DNA from: Moraxella nasibovis | Lineage (GTDB): Bacteria; Pseudomonadota; Gammaproteobacteria; Pseudomonadales; Moraxellaceae | Assembly (NCBI RefSeq): GCF_029581575.1 | Contig: NZ_CP089975.1 | Span: 930,001-994,000, forward strand | Direction of reading: 5' to 3' | DNA: 64,000 bases | Shown here: in pieces, positions 27,396 through 37,600 of the stretch | How the letters are laid out: each line of letters opens with the position of its first letter | How positions within the stretch are numbered: the first letter of the stretch is position 1 | The notes under the pieces: generated by a model | Told to the model about the DNA's origin: nothing | Seen by the model: only the letters and a program-made list of their open reading frames with translations | The model's database searches: none | Made by a program: the position numbers and the translations under genes

Positions 27396-27725
27396 TTATA
27401 CAAAAAATTTTTGCACCAAAAACATATACAGGCAAGTGCCAACGCCGATGGACAAAAACATATTGCGTCGCCATGCGTGTAGCACGATGACCACAAGCCC
27501 TGCGATGAATTCTGGCAAGCCGTGATGCCCTTCAAGCAGATGGACATTTTTATAACAATACACCACCAAAAGACCAAACACCGCAGCAGGCAGGGCTTTG
27601 CCAAGATATTGGACGAATTTTGGGATGGGCTTATGAGCAGGAAAGGCGATGAACGCAATGTGCCGACAAAACTGCACAGCGATGATGGCGGTTAAGATGG
27701 TGATGAGTTGCTCGATGATGGTCAT
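27396..27725 (-). CDS. azlD: AzlD-type small subunit of amino-acid exporter
   Basis: The 109-residue protein is hydrophobic with about four membrane segments and the AzlD pattern: IAFIAFPAHKPIPKFVQYLGKALPAA near the centre (a split quotation of one stretch), then a C-terminal HAWRRNMFLSIGVGT. AzlD pairs with AzlC to export branched-chain amino acids (AzlCD in Bacillus; YgaZH in E. coli). It lies 52 bp after azlC on the same strand. It ends 27 bp from the convergent UDG-like gene. Confidence 0.88.
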   Translation of the reverse strand: MTIIEQLITILTAIIAVQFCRHIAFIAFPAHKPIPKFVQYLGKALPAAVFGLLVVYCYKNVHLLEGHHGLPEFIAGLVVIVLHAWRRNMFLSIGVGTCLYMFLVQKFFV

Positions 27726-27777
27726 GATTTGCCCTAAGTACTACCCAACTTTTACCCAAATACTGCCCAAGATACGC

Positions 27778-28476
27778 CTAATGATACGCACGCAGGCGAG
27801 AGCGAAACACGCCCAATAGCACCAAAATACCCGCCATTGCGGGGATTAAAAAGCTGTCTTTGCCAAAAATGACGAGTGATAAAGCACTGACACCAAGCCC
27901 AATCAGACCGCTGATGTGGCTGTCTTCTTTGAGCCATTGCTCCAAAAAAATTACCAAAAACAGCGCCGTCATGGCAAATTCTGAGCCTTTGAAGTCAAAG
28001 GGTAAAATGTCCGTCAGCACCGAACCAATCGCCGAGCCGGTCACCCAATAAATGTGCAAAAATAAGGTAACCAGTAGCATGAACCAAGTTTTATCAATGC
28101 CATCGTCCAGTTTGGCAGAATAATTGATGGCAAAAGATTCGTCCGTCATCGCACTGATGAGATACAGCCTGCCAAGCCCTTTGGTGTCTTTGAAGCGATC
28201 AAGCATGGAAATGCCATAAAAAATCTGTCTGGCACTGATCATGCCAATCAAAAGTAGCACCGACATGGGGCTAAAAGTGGCGAGCAGAACGCTTGCCATG
28301 ATAAATTCCACCGAGCCTGCAAAAATAAACAACGCCATCAAGATGGGGTATAGCGCCGAAAATCCCAAAGTCCGCATATACACGCCATACGCCATGCCCA
28401 AAAACAAAAATCCCGACAAAATGGGCAAGCTATGAATAAAAGCGGTCTTGATGGTGGCAGATGATGGGCGAGACAT
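27778..28476 (-). CDS. azlC: AzlC-type branched-chain amino-acid exporter
   Basis: The 232-residue membrane protein has the AzlC signature: SLPILSGFLFLGMAYGVYMR near the N-terminus, MALFIFAGSVEFIMASVLL, and the ARQIFYGISMLDRFK loop. About seven membrane segments are present. With AzlD it is expected to export Leu, Val or Ile (or methionine, as with YgaZH). The start is the ATG at 28476. gpmI is divergent, 201 bp away. Confidence 0.92.
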   Translation of the reverse strand: MSRPSSATIKTAFIHSLPILSGFLFLGMAYGVYMRTLGFSALYPILMALFIFAGSVEFIMASVLLATFSPMSVLLLIGMISARQIFYGISMLDRFKDTKGLGRLYLISAMTDESFAINYSAKLDDGIDKTWFMLLVTLFLHIYWVTGSAIGSVLTDILPFDFKGSEFAMTALFLVIFLEQWLKEDSHISGLIGLGVSALSLVIFGKDSFLIPAMAGILVLLGVFRSRLRAYH

Positions 28477-28625
28477 ATGATGAGATGACTAAGATAAAAT
28501 CGGCAAGTAAAAAGGCGTTATTATAAGCCAAAGCACGCTTAAAATAAAGGCTTTATCAGGGTTTTGTCAAGGTTTGATGTGTGCGAAATTTTGGTGCTTG
28601 ATGTGTCAATTTGCCTGAAATATGC

Positions 28626-28631
28626 TACAAT
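28626..28631 (+). promoter_or_regulatory. Extended -10 promoter element of gpmI
   Basis: TGC-TACAAT (28623-28631) is an extended -10 element; TGTCAA at 28604-28609 with a 16-bp spacer is a weak -35 candidate. It lies 47 bases before the gpmI start. Confidence 0.5.
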
Positions 28632-28677
28632 AAGAAACGAGTATTTTTAAAAATTTTGGAAAATTTTGGAGAATTTT

Positions 28678-30243
28678 ATGACGGCGACCAAAAAGACCCC
28701 GCATGTACTGATGATCTTGGATGGCATTGGACATCGCACCGACCCAAGAGACAATGCGGTGCTTGCTGCCAACACGCCAAATTTAGACGCATTGACGGCA
28801 AGTTGCCCAAACGGACTGATTTCAGGCTCAGGCATGGATGTGGGTTTGCCTGATGGTCAGTTTGGCAATTCAGAAGTGGGGCATATGAATTTGGGTGCAG
28901 GACGCATTTTGTTCCAAGATTCTACTCGTATCATGAATGACATCAATACAGGCGATTTTTTCGCCAATCAAACCCTGATCAATGCCGTCAAAGCCGCTAA
29001 CGATGAAGAGGGGGCGGTGCATATTTTGGGATTGCTCTCTGATGGCGGAGTTCATGCACACATCGACCATATGAAGGCAGCAGTGCGTTTGGCGCTGCAG
29101 CAAGGGGCATTGCAGGTGTTTGTGCATGGTTTTATGGACGGTCGAGACACGCCGCCTAAGTCTGCCGATGGCTATGTGGCTGATTTTGAGGCGTTTTTGG
29201 AAGAAGTGAATGGCGAGTTTGAAGGCGAGGCAAAAATCGCCAGCATGATTGGGCGATTCTTTGCGATGGACAGAGACAAACGCTGGGATCGTGTGCAGTC
29301 GGCTTATGAGCTACTTACCCAAGCTAAGGCGGTGCGTGAGGCACAGTCGGCAAGCGATGCGGTGCGTTTGGCGTACGAGGCAGGCGAGACGGACGAGTTT
29401 ATCCAAGCAACCATCATTGATGATAATGGCATCATCTGCGACAACGATGCGGTGATTTTTATGAATTTCCGTGCCGATCGTGCCAGAGAGATTTCGCAGG
29501 CGTTTGTGAATGCTGATTTTGATGGTTTTGAGCGTAAAGTCGCGCCAGCATTGTCCGCTTATGTCATGCTGACCAAATATTCGGACGAACTTGAAAATAA
29601 TGCCAAAACCACGATTGCCTATTATCCGACCAGCCTTGCCAATACGCTTGGCGAATATTTACAAAACAATGGCAAAACCCAACTGCGTATCGCCGAAACC
29701 GAAAAATACGCCCATGTTACCTTTTTCTTTAGCGGTGGTCGAGAAGAGCTGTACGAGGGCGAACAGCGTATTTTGGTAAACAGTCCAAATGTTAAGACTT
29801 ATGATTTAAAGCCTGAGATGAGTGCTTATGAAGTAACTGACAAGCTCAAAGCCGCCATTGAATCTGGTGAGTTTGATGTGCTTGTCATCAACTATGCCAA
29901 TGGCGACATGGTGGGTCATACTGGCGTGTTTGAGGCGGCGGTCAAGGCGGTAGAAGCGGTTGATGAGTGTATTGGCGTGATTGTAGATGGCGTGCGTCAG
30001 GCGGGCGGTCATCTGCTCATCACTGCCGACCACGGCAACTGCGAACAAATGCAAGACTACGAAAGTGGTCAGGTGCATACACAGCACACCACCGAGCTTG
30101 TGCCGTTCATCTATGTGGGCGATAAAGCGCTGAGCGTCCGCACAGGTGGTAAATTGTGCGATGTGGCACCGACCATTTTGCACCTGATGGGCATGGAAAA
30201 GCCTGCCGAGATGACAGGTGAGAGCCTGCTTGTTGAAATCTGA
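28678..30243 (+). CDS. gpmI: 2,3-bisphosphoglycerate-independent phosphoglycerate mutase
   Basis: Interconverts 3- and 2-phosphoglycerate in glycolysis; manganese-dependent alkaline phosphatase superfamily. I chose the ATG at 28678 (GGAG 6 bases upstream), giving 521 residues. The phosphoserine nucleophile is Ser65 in [48 protein letters not shown] and [11 protein letters not shown] hold the metal and substrate residues. TDPRDNAV is the expected first loop. Independent transcription unit. Confidence 0.96.
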   Translation: MTATKKTPHVLMILDGIGHRTDPRDNAVLAANTPNLDALTASCPNGLISGSGMDVGLPDGQFGNSEVGHMNLGAGRILFQDSTRIMNDINTGDFFANQTLINAVKAANDEEGAVHILGLLSDGGVHAHIDHMKAAVRLALQQGALQVFVHGFMDGRDTPPKSADGYVADFEAFLEEVNGEFEGEAKIASMIGRFFAMDRDKRWDRVQSAYELLTQAKAVREAQSASDAVRLAYEAGETDEFIQATIIDDNGIICDNDAVIFMNFRADRAREISQAFVNADFDGFERKVAPALSAYVMLTKYSDELENNAKTTIAYYPTSLANTLGEYLQNNGKTQLRIAETEKYAHVTFFFSGGREELYEGEQRILVNSPNVKTYDLKPEMSAYEVTDKLKAAIESGEFDVLVINYANGDMVGHTGVFEAAVKAVEAVDECIGVIVDGVRQAGGHLLITADHGNCEQMQDYESGQVHTQHTTELVPFIYVGDKALSVRTGGKLCDVAPTILHLMGMEKPAEMTGESLLVEI

Positions 30244-30381
30244 TTTGCCTTGATGTGCATGGGTGAGTATTTAAAAATGCTCACCGTTAAGCGTACGGCT
30301 TAGGTGTTATTTAGATGCTAATTAGATACTAAGATGTTTTAGATTGGCTTTTGTAAATGGCGGCATTTTTAAGGCATGGTT

Positions 30382-31812
30382 ATGAAAAATATGGCTAAAA
30401 AACAATTACCCACTTTGACTTTGCTTGCACTGATGATGGCAAGTCCACTGCCTGCCCAAGCAGAGCTGCCCAAGCCAATCGCTAAGATGGCGAGCTTTTT
30501 TGGCATCATCGATGCGCCTGATGAGCAAACGGTGCAGGCGGGCGAGAGTGTGCCAGATGATGAAAGCTTGGCGCAGACACAAGACATTGCGCTTGATGTG
30601 CTTGACACTCAGCCAAACACATTGCACGGCATTGAGGGGCTACACCAAGGGCGAGTACCGCTCAACGCCATCTCGCCAAATACGCTAAAAACCTTCGTGT
30701 CGGTCATCGATCTGGTGCGCCGTGAGTATCCAGAGCAGACCAACGACGATGAGCTGTTTTATCACGCCATCAACGGCATGCTCCATAAGATTGACAGTCA
30801 TGCTGAGTTTTTGGACGCCAAAGCTTTTGAAAGCTTGCAGTCTTTTACCGTGGGCAAGGTGGCGGATGTGGGGGTGAGCGCTGTTTGGCAAGAGCGGGCA
30901 GGGCATTGGGTCGTTGAGCGGGTCATCGCCGACTCACCTGCCGCCAAAGCTGGCATACAGGTGGGGGATTATCTGCATCAGATTGGCGATGTGCGGCTAT
31001 CCATCCAGCAAAGCGCCAATGATGTCGCTCAGCTGCTCAATGGCATCTTAGGCAGCAAGGTGGATGTGACTTTTTCTAAGGCGGGACGCTCCAAGCTCAC
31101 CAAGACGCTTGAACGCACGCACGAGACGCAGTCCAACATCGAGGCGATGGTCAAGGGTGGTATCATCATCATTAAGCTGCCTGTTTTTCAGGCAAATACT
31201 CGTGAGCAGATTTTAAATGGTGTTGCCAGTGCAGGCGTGCCGATACAAGGCATGATCATCGATGTGCGTAACAATCCGGGTGGCGTCTTGGAGTCGGCGG
31301 TGGATGTGGCGTCGCTGTTCATGCGCAATCAGGTCGTCACACAGGTGCAAGGTCGAGATGGTATTGAGCGGGTGATGCACACGACAGGCTCGCCGCTGCT
31401 TGATGAAATTCCGCTCATCATCCTACAAAACCGCTACTCTGCATCGGCAGCAGAAGTTTTATCAAGCAGCTTACAGACCCAAAAGCGTGCGCTCATCATC
31501 GGTGAGACAAGCTACGGCAAAGGCTCGGTGCAGTCAGTGATTCCCATCGCAGACAATCAAGCGGTGAAAATCACCACCGCACATTATCTCACCGCAGAGG
31601 GTGGGCAGATTGACAAGGTTGGTGTCAAGCCTGATTTGGTGCTAAATCCACCACAAACTGACAAAGCAGCGCCCATAAGCCAAGATATGCCTGCCAAAGG
31701 TGCGTCAGCAAGCACATCGCTCACTGACGACTGGCTGGATCAGGCACTGTTGGTCATGGAGGAAGGTAAGCTTGCTGAGGGCATTGAGTTTGCGCCTGTT
31801 GGTGGGTTTTAG
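30382..31812 (+). CDS. ctpA: Carboxyl-terminal processing protease (S41, PDZ)
   Basis: The 476-residue periplasmic protease has a signal peptide (about residues 1-27, ending AQA). I preferred the ATG at 30382 to that at 30376 because AAGG (30371-30374) is 7 bases from it. The CTP N-terminal segment carries FYHAING-like repeats; a PDZ domain with AGIQVGDYLHQIGDV follows. The S41 fold has catalytic Ser355 in NRYSASAAEVL and Lys380 in YGKGSVQ, 25 residues apart as in E. coli Prc. At 476 residues it is the shorter CtpA kind, not Prc. Substrates are probably cell-wall hydrolases or lipoproteins by family analogy. Confidence 0.93.
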   Translation: MKNMAKKQLPTLTLLALMMASPLPAQAELPKPIAKMASFFGIIDAPDEQTVQAGESVPDDESLAQTQDIALDVLDTQPNTLHGIEGLHQGRVPLNAISPNTLKTFVSVIDLVRREYPEQTNDDELFYHAINGMLHKIDSHAEFLDAKAFESLQSFTVGKVADVGVSAVWQERAGHWVVERVIADSPAAKAGIQVGDYLHQIGDVRLSIQQSANDVAQLLNGILGSKVDVTFSKAGRSKLTKTLERTHETQSNIEAMVKGGIIIIKLPVFQANTREQILNGVASAGVPIQGMIIDVRNNPGGVLESAVDVASLFMRNQVVTQVQGRDGIERVMHTTGSPLLDEIPLIILQNRYSASAAEVLSSSLQTQKRALIIGETSYGKGSVQSVIPIADNQAVKITTAHYLTAEGGQIDKVGVKPDLVLNPPQTDKAAPISQDMPAKGASASTSLTDDWLDQALLVMEEGKLAEGIEFAPVGGF

Positions 31813-31919
31813 TGGTTTTGATTTGCCAGTTAAAAGTTGGTTTATCAGTGAAAAGACGGTGATGGTATATTTAAAAGCCAGTGATGACAGGTTTATCTTG
31901 CCAATACGCCTAAAACGAC

Positions 31920-31949
31920 AAAAAGAGCGATGAATTATCGCTCTTTTTT
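31920..31949. terminator. Bidirectional terminator after ctpA
   Basis: AAAAAGAGCGAT and ATCGCTCTTTTTT form a 12-bp stem with a 5-base loop, between the convergent ctpA and nitroreductase genes. Confidence 0.9.
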
Positions 31950-31991
31950 ATTGGCAAAATACATGATGGCGCAGCGCACCTAAAAAGCTGA

Positions 31992-32660
31992 TTAAATAAA
32001 TGCAAACACTTCATCAAAGTCAAGTCGTGCTTTGGGCAGGTGTTTATTAAAATCTTCATCGCTGCCATAGCCAAGGCTGACTATGACGCTGGCGGTGAGT
32101 GCCTGATTTGGCAGATCAAATGCTTGATTGATGACATCGGCATTAAAACCGCCGATCGGCGTGGCATCGACGCCAGCAAGCTTTGCCGTCATCAGCAGAT
32201 GCCCTAAGGCGATGAAAGTCTGCTGCTCTGCCCAGCGGGCGAGTAGGACGGGGTCTTTGGCGTATTCATTGAGATAATTTTGGCACAGGCTTAGCCGAGC
32301 GGTTTTGCTTTGCGGCGTTTGAAATCTGCCTGCTTTTTCTTCGGCATCTAGGATTTTTTGGAGATGTGAGTCATCCAGTGTGGTGCGAGTGCAAAGAATG
32401 AGCGTGTGCGAGGCGTTCATGACCTTTGGTGCATTATGCGCATCGCCATCAGTCATGCTCGTAGCGATGCGTGTTTTGGTGGTGTCATTGTCCGCCACCA
32501 AAAACCGCCACGGCTGAATGTTGATTGACGATGGCGCAAGACGCAGTGATTCTAACAGCATTCTTAAAGTCTCATCGTCAATGCGTTTGTTTTTATCATA
32601 AGCTTTACAGGTGTGGCGAGCTTGGCTTAATGCGGCTGCGTTGAGTGTCAAATCGTGCAT
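31992..32660 (-). CDS. Nitroreductase-family NAD(P)H oxidoreductase
   Basis: The 222-residue flavoprotein has the NfsB-like layout: TCKAYDKNKRI near residue 18 (FMN phosphate site), LAPSSINIQPWRFLV, and the C-terminal LGYGSDEDF. Members reduce quinones or nitro-aromatics with NAD(P)H and FMN. The physiological substrate is unknown; E. coli NfsB/YfkO-type enzymes are the nearest guess. xseA lies upstream on the same strand with an 89-bp gap, so the two may be co-transcribed. Confidence 0.9.
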   Translation of the reverse strand: MHDLTLNAAALSQARHTCKAYDKNKRIDDETLRMLLESLRLAPSSINIQPWRFLVADNDTTKTRIATSMTDGDAHNAPKVMNASHTLILCTRTTLDDSHLQKILDAEEKAGRFQTPQSKTARLSLCQNYLNEYAKDPVLLARWAEQQTFIALGHLLMTAKLAGVDATPIGGFNADVINQAFDLPNQALTASVIVSLGYGSDEDFNKHLPKARLDFDEVFAFI

Positions 32661-32749
32661 GTGGTCTCCTAAATATTTACCTTAAAAGCTGACACTTTCC
32701 ATGACTTGCATGGTAGGCTGAGCGTGTCTTTTAAAAATGGGTGTGGTGG

Positions 32750-34303
32750 CTATTTGTCTTGATTGTCAAGCTGCTCGTTTTTATTGCTGGTTTTGCCATG
32801 AATGCTGCCTTGCACGCTGCCATCATGAAACTTGATACAAATGTCATGCTCGGGCTTGGCATCATGGGCTGATGAGATGATCTTGCCATCTTGATAGACA
32901 AGTGCATAGCCTTTGGCGAGTGTCTTGGCAGGGTGCTGGATTAAAATCAGGCTTTGCAAATGCTTGCAATGCTCACGCATCAGCACAAGCTTGGTCTTGG
33001 CGACTTTGTGCCGAGAAAACAGATTTGCCGTCTTGGATTTGGCATGAGACAGCTTAGCCGTCGCGTGCGTCTGGCTTTGGCTGATGAGATGAGCGTTGTG
33101 AGTTTTTTGTTGATCCAGCTGATGTTTTGCTAAGATTTTGGTGGTGCTCATGAGATTTTGGCTGTCTTTTTTGGCAAGCTGTACCAATTTTAGTGCCGCT
33201 GCTTGACTTTGCTTCATGGCGTGATCGCTGGTATTTTTGGCAAAGGTGAGCTTGGCTTGACTGCTCATTTGAATGTGCTGCATGGCGTCTTTGGCGTTTT
33301 GGGTGATGGTGATGAGCTGCCGCTCGATGGCTGCGATGACCTTGGATGGCGTGTCAAAGCGTGTGTGCGCCACTTCATCAAGCAGTACCCGATCACGCTC
33401 ATGACCAATGCCCACCCACACAGGGATAGGCTGTTCGGCGATGAGTGCGGCAAGCTCAAAATCGTTCAGATACGCCAAATCACCCACCGCACCGCCACCA
33501 CGAATGATGACCATCAAATCTGGCAAATGTAAAAAACGCTTAGCAAACTCCGCCATGCTCTTGGTGATGGCGCCCCGTATCTCATCGGGCGCATGATTGC
33601 CTTGAAAGGTGGCGTGATGATAATGAAATGTGCAAGCGCCTGCTTGTTCAAGTCGGTCTGCTTCACGGCGAAAATCGCCCAAACCTGCGGCACTTTCTGG
33701 GGCGATGACGATGACATGACGAATGTCAAAAGGGGTGGGCAGGGCTTTATTAAGCGTCGTCAATCCCTCGTCGTGCAGGCGTTTGAGCATGGCATGATAC
33801 GCCGCCGCAAGCTCGCCCAGCGTGTAGGTGGGGTCGATGTCGCTGATGTTGATGCTAAATCCATACTGAGCATGAAATGACGCAGCGGCCTTGATGAGAA
33901 TGCTGGTGCCTGCTTGTAGCTCTCGTCCTGTCGCCGTGTGAAATTTCGCCAAGATGCTCGGTGCTTTATAACGCCACAGCGTGCCACGACAGCTGGCGAC
34001 GATCTGGTCGTTGTCGTCTTTTTCTGCCAATTCAAAATAATAATGACCGCCCTTGGACGACAAAGCACGCACCTCGGCACGCACCCAGACTTCATGATCA
34101 AAAGTATCAGAAATGACCATCTTGACCGCCGTCAAATAGTCGCTCAGTGACAGCTCTGCGCCTTGCAGGGTGCTTTGCGTGTCCATTTGGTCGCTCAGCT
34201 CGTCCATCTCAGCAAGGATTTTGGCGTGCAGCTCATCGACCTTGTCATCTGGGGTGTAGAGTGTCTGGGCAAGATCTGCGATGCGTTTGGCTGTTGGGTT
34301 CAT
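32750..34303 (-). CDS. xseA: Exodeoxyribonuclease VII large subunit
   Basis: Degrades single-stranded DNA together with XseB. The 517-residue protein has the N-terminal OB-fold (about residues 45-150, LSDYLTAVKMVISDTF start and GHYYFELAEKDDND). The catalytic domain shows IVIAPESAAGLGDF-like (VIVIAPESAAGLGDF), DLMVIIRGGGAVGDLAYLND, PVWVGIGHERDRVLLDEVA and ARTRFDTPS-type HTRFDTPS. A long, lysine- and glutamine-rich helical region then precedes a C-terminal strand segment KGYALVYQDGKII. The small subunit gene is not in this window. Confidence 0.95.
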   Translation of the reverse strand: MNPTAKRIADLAQTLYTPDDKVDELHAKILAEMDELSDQMDTQSTLQGAELSLSDYLTAVKMVISDTFDHEVWVRAEVRALSSKGGHYYFELAEKDDNDQIVASCRGTLWRYKAPSILAKFHTATGRELQAGTSILIKAAASFHAQYGFSINISDIDPTYTLGELAAAYHAMLKRLHDEGLTTLNKALPTPFDIRHVIVIAPESAAGLGDFRREADRLEQAGACTFHYHHATFQGNHAPDEIRGAITKSMAEFAKRFLHLPDLMVIIRGGGAVGDLAYLNDFELAALIAEQPIPVWVGIGHERDRVLLDEVAHTRFDTPSKVIAAIERQLITITQNAKDAMQHIQMSSQAKLTFAKNTSDHAMKQSQAAALKLVQLAKKDSQNLMSTTKILAKHQLDQQKTHNAHLISQSQTHATAKLSHAKSKTANLFSRHKVAKTKLVLMREHCKHLQSLILIQHPAKTLAKGYALVYQDGKIISSAHDAKPEHDICIKFHDGSVQGSIHGKTSNKNEQLDNQDK

Positions 34304-34604
34304 GATGTGCTTATATTAAAAATATCCGCTACTATATCATAAGCTTGGGTTTTGTGAAAATGATTTGACGATTTGCCAAAAAGATTGGGTGGATTTATAA
34401 GTAAATTAGCATAAAAAAAGTCTATTTATAGATTTTTATGATAACTAAACAATAATTTCCCATTTGTGTTTGTGCAAATGTTCGGTTAATTTATGCGCTA
34501 ATTGGCATTTAAGCTTGTATGATTTTACAAACAGGCTTGGCGGTTGTGATTGCCGCCTTGCATGTTTGCCAATCAAAAGTATAACGAACTACGGAATAAC
34601 CACC
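34304..34604 (+). other. Leader region of the NAD-glutamate dehydrogenase gene
   Basis: About 300 bp without a gene, strongly A/T-rich. Two small hairpins lie near the start codon: TTGTA-like pairing around 34515-34532, and GGCGG (34539-34543) with CCGCC (34553-34557). No run of T follows, so neither is a plain terminator. I found no known riboswitch pattern. Confidence 0.45.
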
Positions 34605-37600
34605 ATGAATCTCACCATCGATCAAGAACGCATCTCAAACATCGCTGCCATCGCCTGCGACAAAAGCCATGAGAATGCGACAATGTTACAAAAATTCATC
34701 CGCATTTATTATCAGCACTTGCCGCACGATGTCGCCGCCACGACTGATGATGCCAAGCTTTGTGGTATGGCGCTGCATCATTTTAGCCTGCTAAAACATC
34801 ATAACGGACAAAACCCACGCCTGTCTGTAATCAATCCTGTCAGCGACGAGCATTATTTTGCCAGTAAAGACAGTGTGATTCAGATGGCGGTTCTGGATCG
34901 CCCGTTTTTGACCGACACCATGCTGATGAGCCTTGAAAGACTTGGCGTTTCGGTCAAGCGCATTCATAATGTCATCGTCAAAGTCGCACGCAACGAGCAG
35001 GGCGATCTCATCGACATCATGGCGACGGATGAAAGTGGCGCAGACATCGCTCAGCAGTATTCGCTGCTGCATTGCCAGATTGCCCGTCAGGACGAAAAGA
35101 CGCTGGGGGAGATTCACGCAACCTTGCTGTCTGCGATCAATACGCTTGATGTCATCGTCTCAGACTGGACGCTCATGCGTGATAAGCTTTGCACCATTCG
35201 CACTCAGATGGCAGACATGCCTGTGCCAAGCACGCACCATTCCAAATCAGAGGTGCTTGATTTCTTGGATTGGATGGGTGACGAGCATTTTATCTTTATG
35301 GGTTTTCGAGAGTATCGCTTTGAGGGGCTTGGCGAGGATGCTAAGCTGTACTCGGTGGGCGGTAGTGGCTTGGGTGTGCTGCGTGGCGCCAAAGAGGATC
35401 AGATTTCACAGAGTTTTGATCGCTTGCCTGCCAAGCTCAAAGCGCTGCTGAGTGCGCCACGGGTGATTTTATTGTCAAAGTCTCGGCATGAGTCGCCCAT
35501 TCATCGTCCTGTTTATATGGATTTTTTGGGCATTCATAAATACGATGAGTCAGGCAAGCTCATCGGCGAATATCGCTTTGTCGGACTTTTGACTTCTCGG
35601 GCGTATCATGCTCAGGTTGGCAGCATTCCGCTTTTGCGTGAAAAAGCCAAGCAAATCCTTGATATGTCTGGACTGCCAAAAAATGGACACAGCCATTTAA
35701 AGCTTGCCCACATCATCAACACACTGCCCCGTGATGATTTGTTTCAGGCGGGCATCGATGAGCTGTATCCGATGGTGGTGGCGATCAGTCAGCTACAAGA
35801 CAAAAACCGTCTGCGTCTGTTTGCTCGCATCGATCATTATCAGCGTTTCGTGTCGTGTCTGGTGTATGTGCCACGCCATAAATTTGATACCCAGCTGCGT
35901 GTCAAAATTCAAGCGCTTTTGACCGAAAGTTATGGCGGTGTGTCATCAAACTTTACCACCGAATTTAATGAGCTGCACCATGCTCGTGTGCATATCCATG
36001 TGCGCACCACGCCAGGAAAAATCAAGGCAGTGGATGTCATCGCTTTGGAAAATAAGCTTGCAGCGCTCATGCAAGACTGGTCGGATGAGTATGTCAAAGT
36101 GCTTGGCGAAGAGCTGGGTGAAAGCGAGGCAAATCGCATCATGCGTGACTATGGCGACTTCATACCTGCGGCATATAAAGAGCGCTACGATGCGCATACG
36201 GCAGCTGCCGACACCAAGCGTTTGCTTGCCATCAATGAGACCAATCCGATGGCATGGCGACTGTATCAGCCTGTGGGCGAGGGGGCGGACAGACTGACTT
36301 TAAAACTGTATGGACAGGGTGAGCCGTCGATACTGTCGCATGTGCTGCCGATTTTGGAGAATTTTGGGGTGCAGGTATTAAGCGCTCAGACTTTCAAGCT
36401 TGATAATCACCTAAGCCTATGGCTACAAGAATATAAGCTCAAACTGCGCCAAGGCATCAGCATTGACCTAGATGCGGTGCGCCGTCAGTTTGAGGAGAGT
36501 TTGCGTGAGATTTGGGCAGGGCGCTTAGAATCAGACAAGCTGAATGAGCTTGTCTTAACGACGCATCTGGACGGCCATGAGGTGCTGATTTTGCGAGCTT
36601 TGGCAAGATATATGGTGCAGGCTCGTGCTCCATTTTCTAGCGACTACATTCATGCAGCGCTGGTGAATAATCCTGCTTTGAGTGAGCGGATTGTGGCGCT
36701 GTTTCATGCCAAGATGTCACCTGATGTGCCTGAGCGTCAATATGCCATCACAAGCGCCCAAGAGGCGGTGAATGCAGGGCTTTCTTTGGTTGAAAGTTTG
36801 GATGAAGATCGTATCATTCGTTGGTTCTTGGATTTGATCCATGCGCTGCTTCGCACCAGTTTTTATCAGCGTGATGAAGCAGGCGTGCGTAAAGATCGGG
36901 TGTCTTTTAAATTTGCCGCCAGTCAGATTCCGCATCTGCCCAAGCCCAAGCCTTTGTTTGAGATTTATGTGTATTCGCCCCGCATCGAAGGCGTGCATTT
37001 GCGTGGCGGTAAGGTGGCTCGTGGCGGTCTTAGATGGTCTGACCGCATGGAAGACTATCGCACCGAAGTGCTGGGGCTCGTCAAGGCGCAAATGGTCAAA
37101 AATGCCGTCATCGTGCCTGTTGGCTCCAAAGGGGGCTTTGTGTGTAAAGACCGCAGCAAATCGGTCAATCGTGAGACTTGGCAGGCAGAAGGCGTGGCGT
37201 GCTATCAGACTTTCATTCGTGGCTTGCTTGATTTGACTGATAATTTGATTGATGGCAAAGTTGTGCCACCTGCCAACACCGTGCGCCATGATGAAGATGA
37301 CCCTTACTTGGTGGTGGCTGCCGACAAAGGCACGGCGACCTTCTCAGACATCGCCAATGCGCTGTCGGCAGAGTATGGCTTTTGGCTACAAGATGCCTTT
37401 GCGTCTGGTGGCTCGGCAGGCTACGACCACAAAGGCATGGGCATCACCGCTCGTGGTGCGTGGGAGAGTGTGAAACGCCATTTCCGCTTGATGGGCAAAG
37501 ACATCCAAAATCGTGATGAGATCACGGTGGTGGGCATTGGTGACATGTCTGGCGATGTGTTTGGCAATGGTATGTTATTATCCAAAAACATTCGTCTGCA

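Noticed and set aside
30262-30300. Hairpins after gpmI as terminator
   Set aside because: GGTGAG/CTCACC and TAAGC/GGCTTA can pair, but no T-run follows.
32750-34303. Plus-strand frames within xseA
   Set aside because: Antisense to a well-supported gene, with no family features.
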